A DNA stretch of 64,000 nucleotides from Bizionia saleffrena (GTDB lineage Bacteria; Bacteroidota; Bacteroidia; Flavobacteriales; Flavobacteriaceae), in contig NZ_VSKM01000006.1 in NCBI RefSeq assembly GCF_008086175.1, positions 1-64,000 on the forward strand. The letters run 5' to 3'. The stretch's first letter is position 1, and each line of letters begins with the position of its first letter. A program made the position numbers and the translations under genes. Of the stretch, positions 36,662-45,265 are shown one piece after another. The notes under the pieces are model-generated. The model was not told where the DNA came from, searched no databases, and worked only from the letters and a program-made list of their open reading frames with translations.

Positions 36662-37435
36662 TTAAGAATTTTCATTCTCTTCAATATACATGCGTCTCAC
36701 TTTTTTAAATAAGTTAGAGGAGTAAACAAAATCAGTAACCACTTCGTTATCGGTTTGAAAAATGGTGTCTTTCGATCCTTCCCAAGCTTTTAAGCCATCT
36801 TTTAAAAACACTATTTTCTCGCCTATTTCCATCACCGAGTTCATATCGTGTGTGTTAATAACCGTGGTAATATTGTATTCTTCGGTAATTTCTTTAATTA
36901 AATTATCTATAACAATAGCTGTTTTAGGATCTAGACCAGAGTTCGGTTCATCGCAAAATAAATACTTAGGGTTATTTACAATAGCACGAGCAATAGCCAC
37001 CCGTTTTTGCATTCCTCCAGAGGCCTCACTTGGCTTTTTTTTATTAGCGTCCTTCAATTCTACTCTGTTTAAAACAAAGTTAGCGCGGTCTTGCATTTCA
37101 CTCTTACTTTGTTTAGTAAACATTTGCAGAGGGAACATTACATTCTCTTCAATAGTCATAGAATCAAACAAGGCACCGCCCTGAAACACCATACCTATTT
37201 TAGCACGCAAATCTCTTTTCTCAGCTTCAGATAATTCGGCAAAAACTTGCCCTTCGTAGGCGATTTTTCCTTTTTCATAATCGAAAAGTCCTAAGAGACA
37301 TTTTAAAAACACGGTTTTACCGGAGCCACTTTGGCCAATAATTAGGTTTGTTTTACCTTTTTCGAATGTGGTGCTGATGCCTTTTAATATATGAGCATCA
37401 CCAAACGATTTTTCTAAATTAGTAACTTCTATCAT
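36662..37435 (-). CDS. ABC transporter ATP-binding protein (MlaF-like)
   Basis: The 257-residue ATPase pairs with the MlaE-type permease encoded just upstream, in a lipid-trafficking ABC system that maintains outer-membrane asymmetry. Walker A GQSGSGKT is at about 38-45, the signature SGGMQKRVAIARAI is present, and Walker B YLFCDEPNSGLDP is typical of the Mla/Mce class. The start at 37435 overlaps the permease stop codon by one base (TAATG), so translation is coupled. A longer start at 37495 would lie inside the permease gene. Confidence 0.9.
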   Translation of the reverse strand: MIEVTNLEKSFGDAHILKGISTTFEKGKTNLIIGQSGSGKTVFLKCLLGLFDYEKGKIAYEGQVFAELSEAEKRDLRAKIGMVFQGGALFDSMTIEENVMFPLQMFTKQSKSEMQDRANFVLNRVELKDANKKKPSEASGGMQKRVAIARAIVNNPKYLFCDEPNSGLDPKTAIVIDNLIKEITEEYNITTVINTHDMNSVMEIGEKIVFLKDGLKAWEGSKDTIFQTDNEVVTDFVYSSNLFKKVRRMYIEENENS

Positions 37436-38172
37436 TAGCTTAATAACATTTGGGTTAGTATATAGTTTAAAAGAATAATTACAACACTTGTCCAAACAAA
37501 AGAGGTCGTACTCGCTTTTCCTACTTCTAAGGCACCACCTTTCATATAGAAACCGTGATAGGAAGGAACGGTTGCTAAGACAAAGGCAAATAATAAGGTC
37601 TTTAAAAAGGCATACACCATATGAAAAGGTTCGAAATCTTGTTGTAATCCCGTAATATAATCATCTATACTAGCGTAACCTCCAAAAACACAAGCGGCTA
37701 ATCCCCCGACAATACCTAAAAACATGGCGATGGAAATAACGAAAGGGTAGAGTGTAAGTGCTATAAATTTAGGGAATACTAAATAGTTTAATGAGTTTAT
37801 TCCCATAACTTCTAAAGCATCAATTTGTTCGGTAACTCTCATCGTACCAATACTAGAGGTTATAAAAGAGCCCACTTTTCCAGCCATTATTATGGAGATA
37901 AAAGTAGGTGCAAATTCTAAAATAACCGACTGTCTCGTAGCAAAACCGACTAAAGATCTGGGGATAAGTGGGTTATCCATATTTAAGGCGGTCTGTATGG
38001 TAACAACACCTCCCACAAAAAAAGAGATAAAAGCTACGATGCCAATAGATCCAATTACCAAGTCGTCTATATCCTTTAAAATCAGTTGTTTCATTACAGA
38101 CCATCTGGTCGGTTTACGAAACATCTCAACAATCATTAAAAAATAAGTTCCAATATTATGTAGGTACTGCAT
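37435..38172 (-). CDS. MlaE family ABC transporter permease
   Basis: The 245-residue inner-membrane permease has five to six TM helices with the MlaE signature: a central LEFAPTFISIIMAGKVGSFI and EQIDALEVMGINSLNYLVFPK. It works with the ATPase encoded next. The substrate-binding MlaD/MCE protein that completes the complex is not adjacent, so it must be elsewhere. Divergent from the PafA-like phosphatase gene. Confidence 0.92.
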   Translation of the reverse strand: MQYLHNIGTYFLMIVEMFRKPTRWSVMKQLILKDIDDLVIGSIGIVAFISFFVGGVVTIQTALNMDNPLIPRSLVGFATRQSVILEFAPTFISIIMAGKVGSFITSSIGTMRVTEQIDALEVMGINSLNYLVFPKFIALTLYPFVISIAMFLGIVGGLAACVFGGYASIDDYITGLQQDFEPFHMVYAFLKTLLFAFVLATVPSYHGFYMKGGALEVGKASTTSFVWTSVVIILLNYILTQMLLS

Positions 38173-38251
38173 AGAAAAAAATATACTGCTAAAGTATAAA
38201 ATTATTGGTCGTATTTAACGATAATTTTAAATTAAGATGTGTTTAAAGCTG

Positions 38252-38259
38252 TATTTTTG
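38252..38259 (+). promoter_or_regulatory. -7 element for the PafA-like gene
   Basis: TATTTTTG matches TAnnTTTG 26 bases before the start. No TTG at the expected -33 distance. Confidence 0.45.
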
Positions 38260-38284
38260 GTAGTTCTTAACAAATACGAATACT

Positions 38285-39949
38285 ATGAGAATTTTTGTCA
38301 GTATATTTTTAATAACCATACTTTTAGGGTGTCGTGCCCAAAGTCAATTGAATCAAGCTCCTTTAGTTAGCGTGGCAGAAAAGACGTCTACGCAGCCAAA
38401 ACTTGTTGTTGGAATCGTAGTCGACCAAATGCGTTACGATTATTTAACACGTTTCAATGATAAATTTTCGGAGGGCGGATTTAAGCGAATGATTAGTGAG
38501 GGTTTTAATTGTAAAAATAATCATTACAATTATGCCCCTACGTATACAGGGCCAGGTCATGCCTCTATTTATACGGGTACAACACCAAAATACCACGGTA
38601 TTATAGCCAACTACTGGTATGACAAGCACGAAGGATCTCGCGTATATTGTGTTGGTGATTCTATTGTTAATTCTGTGGGGACAACGACAGCTGCGGGTAA
38701 AATGTCACCGCATAGAATGAAAACAACGACTATTGGTGATGAAAATAGATTATTTACGCAATCCAAAGGAAAAACAATAGGGATTTCTATTAAAGATCGT
38801 GGTGCTATTTTACCTGCAGGGCATTCTGCTAATGCCGCTTATTGGTTTGTTGGCGATGAGGAAGGGGCTTTTGTAACGAGCAGTTTTTATGTGGATGCTT
38901 TACCAAAATGGGTATCTAATTTTAATGCTTCGGGAAAAAGTGACAGTTATTTAAAAACGTGGAATACATTATATGATATTAATTCTTATACTGAAAGTGG
39001 AACTGATTTAAATACGTTTGAAGGTGGTTTTAAAGGAAAAGAAGACGCTACATTTCCTTACGATTTAAAAGCATTAAGTACCGAGAATGGAGGCTATGAT
39101 ATTTTAAAAAGCACGCCTTACGGAAATAGTATTTTGGCCGATTTTGCTATTGCCGCACTTGAAGGCGAAGCATTAGGTGAAGATGAGGTTACCGATGTGT
39201 TTACAATAAGTTTTTCTAGCCCCGATTATATTGGTCATAATTTTGGAGTGAATTCTAAAGAAGTGCAAGATACTTACATTCGTTTAGATCAAGATATTGA
39301 ACGTTTATTAAATGCCTTCGATGAAAAAGTAGGTAAAGGAAATTATACGGTGTTTTTAACCGCAGATCATGCTGCAGTAAATGTGCCTGCTTACTTGCAG
39401 AGTTTAAAAATACCTTCAGGTTATTTTAATAATAAATTATTTAGAAAGCACGTGAAAGGGTTTATAGCGGACCGTTTTTCTGATTTAGAATTGGTTGAAA
39501 GTATTAGTAATAATCAAATATTTTTGAATCATAAACGGATTATTGAATTGGATTTAGATTTAGCAACTGTTGAAGAGGCACTTGTGAACGAAATTATTCA
39601 CTACGAAAAAATTGACAAAGCCTACACGGCAAAAACAATGCAAAATGCGTCTTTTACCACAGGTATAGAAGAGTTAATTCAAAACGGATACAACCAAAAA
39701 CGCTCTGGGGATGTTATTTATGTATTGGATCCTGCGGTTATTAGTTATAGTAGAACGGGGTCTACACACGGGTCGACTTTAAACTATGACACACACGTAC
39801 CTTTATTGTTTTATGGAAACGGAATTAAAAAAGGAAATACTTTAAAGAAAACAATTATTACTGATATTGCGCCAACACTTTCAGCGTTATTAGGAATTAA
39901 TTTCCCAAATGCCGCTACAGGTCAGCCTCTAGATTTTGTTTTAGAATGA
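38285..39949 (+). CDS. pafA: PafA-like alkaline phosphatase family protein
   Basis: The 554-residue exported metallo-phosphomonoesterase likely has a lipoprotein signal (TILLGC, Cys16). The alkaline phosphatase superfamily core has VVDQMRYDYLTRF (metal-binding Asp) and YAPTYTGPGHASIYTG, where Thr88 is the probable nucleophile. SFSSPDYIGHNFG and TADHAAVNVP carry the remaining metal ligands. A late STHGSTLNYDTHVPLLFYG gives the final His. Flavobacterial PafA is a phosphate-irrepressible phosphatase active on many phosphomonoesters. The assignment within the family is by motif and length. Confidence 0.88.
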   Translation: MRIFVSIFLITILLGCRAQSQLNQAPLVSVAEKTSTQPKLVVGIVVDQMRYDYLTRFNDKFSEGGFKRMISEGFNCKNNHYNYAPTYTGPGHASIYTGTTPKYHGIIANYWYDKHEGSRVYCVGDSIVNSVGTTTAAGKMSPHRMKTTTIGDENRLFTQSKGKTIGISIKDRGAILPAGHSANAAYWFVGDEEGAFVTSSFYVDALPKWVSNFNASGKSDSYLKTWNTLYDINSYTESGTDLNTFEGGFKGKEDATFPYDLKALSTENGGYDILKSTPYGNSILADFAIAALEGEALGEDEVTDVFTISFSSPDYIGHNFGVNSKEVQDTYIRLDQDIERLLNAFDEKVGKGNYTVFLTADHAAVNVPAYLQSLKIPSGYFNNKLFRKHVKGFIADRFSDLELVESISNNQIFLNHKRIIELDLDLATVEEALVNEIIHYEKIDKAYTAKTMQNASFTTGIEELIQNGYNQKRSGDVIYVLDPAVISYSRTGSTHGSTLNYDTHVPLLFYGNGIKKGNTLKKTIITDIAPTLSALLGINFPNAATGQPLDFVLE

Positions 39950-39976
39950 TATAATATTAAAAAAAATAATAAAAAA

Positions 39977-40324
39977 TTAGCCGTCAAATTTAGTTTTGAT
40001 GGCTTTTTCTGTTTTTACTAAGACCGGTATTATCGAACCTATAATTAAAAGAGTACTCAGGATGGCCGCGATATCATGGGATACCTCTAAAACAAATCCT
40101 AATAGAGAAATGAAAGTGAGTGTAACTCCACAAAAGATTAAAAGTTTAGAAGCGTATGTTTGTGCGAAATCCCACTGCTCTTGGTTTTTCATAGAGCGTC
40201 TGGTTCTATAGCCATAAAGAGGATTAATTTTCTTAGGAGGAAAGAGATGCATTATACAACCCACAAGTACAAAAATTACTCCCACTAGGGCTGGCATAGG
40301 TAAGATAGAAGCAACAAAATTCAT
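39977..40324 (-). CDS. SdpI family membrane protein
   Basis: The 115-residue protein has three hydrophobic segments and the SdpI/YhfL block NPLYGYRTRRSMKNQEQWDFAQ between TM1 and TM2. Bacillus SdpI gives immunity to the SdpC toxin, but small members in Gram-negatives have no established role, and no toxin gene is near. It is the last gene of the LUD-cdsA-psd-ACBP unit (21 bases after the acyl-CoA-binding protein gene). Its last codons overlap a terminator hairpin of the convergent phosphatase gene. Confidence 0.82.
   Translation of the reverse strand: MNFVASILPMPALVGVIFVLVGCIMHLFPPKKINPLYGYRTRRSMKNQEQWDFAQTYASKLLIFCGVTLTFISLLGFVLEVSHDIAAILSTLLIIGSIIPVLVKTEKAIKTKFDG
39979..40008 (+). terminator. 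Terminator of the PafA-like gene, inside the sdpI-like 3' end
   Basis: AGCCGTCAAA and TTTTGATGGCT pair with one G-T wobble, followed by T-rich sequence. The hairpin lies within the last codons of the convergent minus-strand gene. Confidence 0.65.
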
Positions 40325-40345
40325 AAACGAATTAAAAATTAGTTG

Positions 40346-40612
40346 TTATTTTCGGTATAAAAAATAATTATTCACTAATTCAATATACGTTTTTTTTGCA
40401 TCATCCGTAGAGATGTTTTCTATCTGGAAAAGGGCATTTGTTTTAAAGGCATTAATAATTGGCGTTCGACTGTTTGGTCTTTCGTAATTATTTGTTGCCT
40501 TCTTGTAGTACGCATAAAGCCTTAATAAGAAATCCGCAGGAAAAGGTTCTGTATGATCGTTAATACGATCCACAGTCTCTTTAAATAGTATTTCAAGATC
40601 TTCTGAAGTCAT
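40346..40612 (-). CDS. Acyl-CoA-binding protein
   Basis: The 88-residue cytosolic four-helix protein binds long-chain acyl-CoA esters. The ACBP pattern is present: DLEILFKETVDRINDH, FLLRLYAYYKKATNN (YxxYKxAT-like), and a C-terminal AKKTYIELVNNYF. The central helix departs from eukaryotic ACBPs (RTPIINAFKTNALFQIENIS replaces the GxxGKAKWDAW stretch), as is common in Bacteroidota. The start at 40612 follows the psd stop codon by 4 bases. The context with CdsA and Psd supports a role in supplying acyl chains to lipid synthesis. Confidence 0.85.
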   Translation of the reverse strand: MTSEDLEILFKETVDRINDHTEPFPADFLLRLYAYYKKATNNYERPNSRTPIINAFKTNALFQIENISTDDAKKTYIELVNNYFLYRK

Positions 40613-40616
40613 TTGT

Positions 40617-41267
40617 TTACATTTCCGCAATAATACTTTCTCCACCACTTACTTTTTGGTTTAACTGAACTTTAATTTTGGTGTCCAAAGGTAAATATAA
40701 ATCTACTCTCGAACCAAATTTAATAAAACCAGAATCAGACCCTTTTTCAACCTCTTGATCTTTCACAGCATAATTAACAATACGTCGCGCTAAAGCGCCA
40801 GCAATTTGGCGGTATAGTATTTCACCATATAATTTATTATCTACAACAACTGTTGTACGCTCGTTTTCTTCACTAGCTTTAGGATGCCAAGCCACTAAAA
40901 ACTTTCCAGGATGGTATTTACTGTACGTAATTTTACCAGCAACAGGATATCGTGTAACATGAACATTTATCGGAGACATAAAGACACTAACTTGTAAACG
41001 TTTATCTTTAAAATATTCGGGTTCAAAAACTTCTTCAATAACTACAACCTTACCGTCTACAGGAGATATTATCGTACTATCGTTAAGCACTAATTTCTTT
41101 TTAGGGTTTCTAAAAAACTGAAGAATTAAAATTAAAAAAACAAAAAGAAACGACATTAGTAGATAGTTTAACCAAGTTGTACTAACAAAGTTGTCTACAA
41201 TTAAAAATAAGCCAATAACAATAATAAATGTTAGTGCTATAATTTTATGGCCTTCTTTATGAAACAT
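40617..41267 (-). CDS. psd: Phosphatidylserine decarboxylase
   Basis: The 216-residue pro-enzyme makes phosphatidylethanolamine. It is the short form with an N-terminal two-helix membrane anchor (about 10-50). Conserved blocks are ISPVDGKVVVIEE, FMSPINVHVTRYPVAG and SGFIKFGSRVDLYLP, where the Gly-Ser bond is the self-cleavage site that yields the pyruvoyl group. It overlaps cdsA by 11 bases. The PssA needed between CdsA and Psd is not in the window. Confidence 0.93.
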   Translation of the reverse strand: MFHKEGHKIIALTFIIVIGLFLIVDNFVSTTWLNYLLMSFLFVFLILILQFFRNPKKKLVLNDSTIISPVDGKVVVIEEVFEPEYFKDKRLQVSVFMSPINVHVTRYPVAGKITYSKYHPGKFLVAWHPKASEENERTTVVVDNKLYGEILYRQIAGALARRIVNYAVKDQEVEKGSDSGFIKFGSRVDLYLPLDTKIKVQLNQKVSGGESIIAEM

Positions 41268-42078
41268 ATTTTAAAATTCTTAAGAATAAATATATAAAAG
41301 GAGCGGCAAAAATAATACTGTCAAAACGATCTAATAAACCGCCATGACCTGGCATTATAACACCACTATCTTTAACATTTGCTTGTCTTTTAAACTTAGA
41401 CTCTATTAAGTCGCCAATTGTGCCAAAAACACTAATTATTACACTTAAAAGGAGCCATTGGTTTGTTGTTAATGTGCCAGTAAAGGTAGCAATAAAATAA
41501 CTAGAAACACAAGCAAAAAACAAACCGCCTAGAAAACCTTCGACTGTTTTTTTAGGTGAAATGCTAGGAAACAACTTTTGCTTACCAAAGTTTTTACCTA
41601 CAAAATAGGCAAAGGTATCATTAACCCAAACCACAATGAAAGCACCTAATAGAAGTTTCGGGTTAAAGTTGTTATCGTAGTTGGCAATGAGAATAAGAAA
41701 GACAAAAGCACTAGATAAATAGAAGGTAGTGAGTAGGAAGCGTTTAGAAGAAAATAGAGGGATTTCCTTTTCTGAAAACAAGTCCTTTATTAAGAATAAT
41801 TGTACAAAAATAGTAATTACTTGTAGTACTTGAGTTGCGGCGTCTATAGCGACATCTGTTTTTATAAGAAGCTGCCAATACCCGAAAATGAAGTATAAGA
41901 CGGTGAAAATAATGTAGGGAACACCGTTTCTTACCCCTATTAATTTATTAAATTCTTGTAAGGAGATTAACCCGAAGACAAAAAACAAAATAATTAGAGT
42001 ATGAATATTATATAACGATATAATGAGTAAGGCTACATAAAGTAAACCTGAAAGGGATCGAGTAAGTGTTTCCTTCAT
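41257..42078 (-). CDS. cdsA: Phosphatidate cytidylyltransferase
   Basis: The 273-residue, multi-spanning enzyme makes CDP-diacylglycerol from phosphatidic acid and CTP. The CDP-DAG synthase signature is in ESKFKRQANVKDSGVIMPGHGG and LLDRFDSI, and the TM-rich N-terminal two-thirds shows about seven helices. It starts 3 bases after the LUD gene and overlaps psd, so the phospholipid genes are tightly coupled. Confidence 0.94.
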   Translation of the reverse strand: MKETLTRSLSGLLYVALLIISLYNIHTLIILFFVFGLISLQEFNKLIGVRNGVPYIIFTVLYFIFGYWQLLIKTDVAIDAATQVLQVITIFVQLFLIKDLFSEKEIPLFSSKRFLLTTFYLSSAFVFLILIANYDNNFNPKLLLGAFIVVWVNDTFAYFVGKNFGKQKLFPSISPKKTVEGFLGGLFFACVSSYFIATFTGTLTTNQWLLLSVIISVFGTIGDLIESKFKRQANVKDSGVIMPGHGGLLDRFDSIIFAAPFIYLFLRILKYVS

Positions 42079-42081
42079 GTA

Positions 42082-42687
42082 TTATAAGTCTTCTAAAAGC
42101 AGCAAATATAAGTTTTTTGAAGGACTACCGTAGGTTAAAAAATCTTTTTCGGCAACAGGTTTAAAAAGTTTTATTGTCGTAATGTTGGTAGGGATTTTAT
42201 TGGCGTTTTTAATCTTGATTTCTTTTAAGCCCTCACCTATATTACCTACAATCTGGCTAGTCGTGGCGAAAACTATAATGTTGCCTGGAAATTCCGCCAA
42301 CTTCTTTTCAGCTAGCTGATTAGAAGAAATTAATATAGCACCATCGTCTGAAATTAAATTCTCGCAAGTCGTTACAAAGTAAGTAGCATCATTTAAAGTG
42401 CCTGGATTTAAGTACAGATCGTTAAAGCGTTGTTTTAAATTTTGGTCGTAGAAATAGGCCGTTTTATCTTGCCATTTATTTTCTTCAATAATTAAAGACA
42501 AGTTATCGTAAACCTCATTCATATTATCACAGTACAAGAACTTACCTCCATTATCTTTAAAGTTTATTGTAAAACTCTCGTCGATTGGTAATTTTACAGG
42601 AGGCATATACTTACCCCTGTTTGCAGCTGTTACTTCTTCCTTTTCTTTATCAGATTTAGAAGGAAATAGTTTTCTAAATAGACTCAT
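42082..42687 (-). CDS. LUD domain protein (LutC/YkgG-like)
   Basis: The 201-residue cytosolic protein has the LutC/YkgG domain. Supporting blocks are NEVYDNLSLIIEENKW, ATYFVTTCENLISDDGAILISSNQ, GNIIVFATTSQIVGNIGEGL and KNLYLLLLEDL. LutC takes part in L-lactate oxidation with LutA and LutB, but neither is near. This stand-alone copy heads the cdsA-psd unit in a synteny common in Flavobacteriia, so its actual role is probably different and is unknown. Confidence 0.8.
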   Translation of the reverse strand: MSLFRKLFPSKSDKEKEEVTAANRGKYMPPVKLPIDESFTINFKDNGGKFLYCDNMNEVYDNLSLIIEENKWQDKTAYFYDQNLKQRFNDLYLNPGTLNDATYFVTTCENLISDDGAILISSNQLAEKKLAEFPGNIIVFATTSQIVGNIGEGLKEIKIKNANKIPTNITTIKLFKPVAEKDFLTYGSPSKNLYLLLLEDL

Positions 42688-42725
42688 TAAGATCTTGCTA
42701 TTATCAAATTTTTCACCGATTTATT

Positions 42726-42733
42726 CAAATATA
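42726..42733 (-). promoter_or_regulatory. -7 element for the LUD-cdsA-psd unit
   Basis: On the minus strand TATATTTG matches TAnnTTTG 38 bases before the LUD start. It abuts the ftsH terminator hairpin, which separates the two transcription units. Confidence 0.6.
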
Positions 42734-42773
42734 AAAAATCTTAAACTAACTAAAGAGTTAATTTAAGATTTTT
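42733..42773. terminator. Terminator after ftsH
   Basis: Twelve-base arms (AAAAATCTTAAA / TTTAAGATTTTT) enclose a further 5-bp stem TAACT/AGTTA across one mismatch. The T-rich end on the minus strand is 29 bases past the ftsH stop codon. Confidence 0.85.
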
Positions 42774-42801
42774 AAAGTAATGCAACTATATTTTATAGTG
42801 T

Positions 42802-44778
42802 TTATTCTTCTTTTGCCTCAGCTACCTTAGCATCTTCAATTTCTTCAAGGTCCCTTTGAATGTCTTTTTCAAAAGCTCTTTTTCCGAATATCTTTTCTAG
42901 ATTATCTTTGAAAATAACTTCTTTCTCCAATAATACATTAGCTAATTCAGTCAATTTATCTTTATTGTCTTCCAACAACTTGATTGCTCTTAAATATTGT
43001 TCTTCAATAATACTTGAGATTTCTTGATCTATTAATTCAGCAGTTTTTTCACTATAAGGTTTTGAGAAACCATATTCTTGTTCTCCTGAAGAATCGTAAT
43101 ACGTTAAATTTCCAACTTTCTCACTTAGACCATAGATAGTAACCATAGCACGTGCTTGTTTCGTTACTTTTTCTAAATCGCTTAGTGCTCCAGTAGAGAT
43201 GCGGTTAAAAATAACCTTCTCGGCTGCTCGACCACCCAGTGCCGAACACATTTCGTCTAGCATTTGTTCTGGTCTAACAATTAAACGCTCTTCTGGTAAA
43301 TACCAAGCTGCTCCTAAAGATTGACCACGAGGTACAATAGTAACTTTTACTAAGGGTGCTGCATGTTCTAGCATCCAACTTACCGTAGCGTGTCCTGCTT
43401 CGTGATAAGCAATGGCTTTTTTGTCGTCTGGGGTAATAATTTTATTTTTCTTTTCTAGGCCACCAACAATTCTATCTACAGCATCTAAAAACGATTGTTT
43501 ATCTACCGCTTTCTTACCATTTCTGGCAGCTATTAGGGCTGCTTCGTTACATACATTAGCAATATCTGCACCAGAGAATCCTGGCGTCTGTTTTGCTAAA
43601 AAGGTAACGTCTAGTCCTTCAGCTTTCTTTAACGGTCTTAAGTGTACTTCAAAAATTTCTTTACGCTCACGAATATCTGGTAAGTCTACAAAAATCTGAC
43701 GGTCAAAACGTCCAGCACGCATTAAAGCCTTATCTAATATGTCGGCTCTATTGGTTGCTGCTAAAACAATAACGTTTGTGTTTGTGCCAAAACCGTCCAT
43801 TTCTGTTAACAGTTGGTTTAACGTGTTTTCACGCTCGTCGTTACTTCCTGACATTGCGTTTTTACCTCTCGCACGTCCAATAGCATCAATCTCATCTATA
43901 AATATTATAGAGGGTGATTTTTCTTTGGCTTGTTTAAATAGATCTCTAACTCGAGAAGCACCTACACCCACAAACATTTCAACGAAATCTGAACCTGATA
44001 GGGAGAAGAAAGGTACTTTAGCTTCACCGGCAACGGCTTTAGCTAACAGTGTTTTACCTGTTCCTGGAGATCCTACCAAAAGGGCTCCTTTTGGTATCTT
44101 ACCACCTAAAGAAGTATATTTTTCAGGGTTCTTTAAGAAGTCTACAATTTCTTGTACCTCTTCTTTAGCCCCCTCTAATCCTGCAACATCTTTAAAAGAT
44201 GTTTTTACTTTTGTGTTTTCATCGAATAGTTTGGCTTTCGATTTTCCAATATTGAAAATCTGACCACCGGCACCTCCTCCAGCGCCACCAGACATACGAC
44301 GCATTATAAAGATCCAAACTCCTATTAGTAAAACAAAAGGAAGTAAACTAAACAGTAAATCTCCCCAAGGGTTAGATTCTGTTTTATATTTTATAACGGT
44401 ACTTATTGTAGAGTTATTTTTAGTTTCTTGAATTCTGTTTTCGAAATTTTGGAGATCTCCAAATTCGAAACTATAATTAGCTTCTTTTGCTGAAGAAAAA
44501 GGAAACGGTTGAGAAATTGATTTTTCGTGAACCGATTTTCCTTCCGCATCTTTAGTTAAATAAACTTTTGCTTCTCTCTTATTTACAATGTCAACTTTGT
44601 CAACATCGCCGTTTCTTAAGTATTCGAAGAATTGAGAAGGTGATATTTTCGCACTTTCATTAAAGTTACTACTTCCAAAAAATTGTACTGCGATTAAAGC
44701 AAGTATGATACCTCCATAAATCCAATATGGATTAAATTTAGGTTTCTTTGGTGTTGTGTTTTTTTTATTTTCTGCCAT
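42802..44778 (-). CDS. ftsH: ATP-dependent zinc metalloprotease FtsH
   Basis: The 658-residue inner-membrane AAA+ protease degrades misfolded membrane proteins and short-lived regulators. TM1 (about 17-35) and TM2 (about 140-160) flank a periplasmic domain. The AAA domain has Walker A GSPGTGKT at about 235-242, Walker B IIFIDEIDAIG and SRH ATNRADILDKALMRAGRFDR. The zinc motif HEAGH is at about 459-463. A Gly/Ala tract (SGGAGGGAGG) follows TM2. It starts 9 bases after rsfS and ends in a strong terminator. Confidence 0.97.
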   Translation of the reverse strand: MAENKKNTTPKKPKFNPYWIYGGIILALIAVQFFGSSNFNESAKISPSQFFEYLRNGDVDKVDIVNKREAKVYLTKDAEGKSVHEKSISQPFPFSSAKEANYSFEFGDLQNFENRIQETKNNSTISTVIKYKTESNPWGDLLFSLLPFVLLIGVWIFIMRRMSGGAGGGAGGQIFNIGKSKAKLFDENTKVKTSFKDVAGLEGAKEEVQEIVDFLKNPEKYTSLGGKIPKGALLVGSPGTGKTLLAKAVAGEAKVPFFSLSGSDFVEMFVGVGASRVRDLFKQAKEKSPSIIFIDEIDAIGRARGKNAMSGSNDERENTLNQLLTEMDGFGTNTNVIVLAATNRADILDKALMRAGRFDRQIFVDLPDIRERKEIFEVHLRPLKKAEGLDVTFLAKQTPGFSGADIANVCNEAALIAARNGKKAVDKQSFLDAVDRIVGGLEKKNKIITPDDKKAIAYHEAGHATVSWMLEHAAPLVKVTIVPRGQSLGAAWYLPEERLIVRPEQMLDEMCSALGGRAAEKVIFNRISTGALSDLEKVTKQARAMVTIYGLSEKVGNLTYYDSSGEQEYGFSKPYSEKTAELIDQEISSIIEEQYLRAIKLLEDNKDKLTELANVLLEKEVIFKDNLEKIFGKRAFEKDIQRDLEEIEDAKVAEAKEE

Positions 44779-44787
44779 GAATTTTTT

Positions 44788-45159
44788 TTATAAGTTTGAT
44801 TCTATTTTAGTTGTTTTGGCATCACCCCAAAGGCTTTCAATATCATAATACTCTCTAATATGCTTTTGAAAGACATGTACCACAACATTTACATAATCCA
44901 TTAAAACCCATTCTGCATTATCCTCTCCTTCAATATGCCAAGGCTTATCTTTTAATTCTTTACTTACCTTTTTCTGAACAGAGCTTACAATAGCGTTTAC
45001 TTGAGTGTTGGAGTTTCCTTCGCAAACAATAAAATAATCGCATACCGTGTTTTCAATTTTTCTTAAATCTAGAATATTTATTTCGCTACCCTTTACATCT
45101 TCAATTCCACCTATAATAGACGTTATGAGTGCATCTGTATTTATTTCTTTTATTGCCAT
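44788..45159 (-). CDS. rsfS: Ribosome silencing factor RsfS
   Basis: The 123-residue protein binds uL14 on the 50S subunit and blocks subunit joining during starvation. The RsfS/DUF143 blocks are present: DLRKIENTVCDYFIVCEGNS, WHIEGEDNAEWVLMDYVNVVVHVF and REYYDIESLWGDA. The length is normal. It is first in the rsfS-ftsH unit and is divergent from birA. Confidence 0.94.
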   Translation of the reverse strand: MAIKEINTDALITSIIGGIEDVKGSEINILDLRKIENTVCDYFIVCEGNSNTQVNAIVSSVQKKVSKELKDKPWHIEGEDNAEWVLMDYVNVVVHVFQKHIREYYDIESLWGDAKTTKIESNL

Positions 45160-45178
45160 TAATCTAATTTAATTTGTG

Positions 45179-45186
45179 CAAAGTTA
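45179..45186 (-). promoter_or_regulatory. -7 element for rsfS-ftsH
   Basis: TAACTTTG on the minus strand matches TAnnTTTG, 19 bases before the rsfS start. No TTG at the expected distance. Confidence 0.5.
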
Positions 45187-45265
45187 TTATTTTTTAGTTC
45201 TTTATACTTTAAAAAAATCATAATATCTTTATGATTTATATTTAACGCGAAGATAACCAATTTAT

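Noticed and set aside
39977-40324. SdpI-like gene as evidence for a toxin-immunity system
   Set aside because: No SdpA/SdpB/SdpC-like gene is nearby, and small SdpI-like membrane proteins are widespread without such partners.
43412-44263. Long plus-strand frames opposite ftsH (95 and 174 codons)
   Set aside because: They lie antisense to the conserved AAA and protease domains of FtsH, and the composition follows the complementary strand of a real gene.
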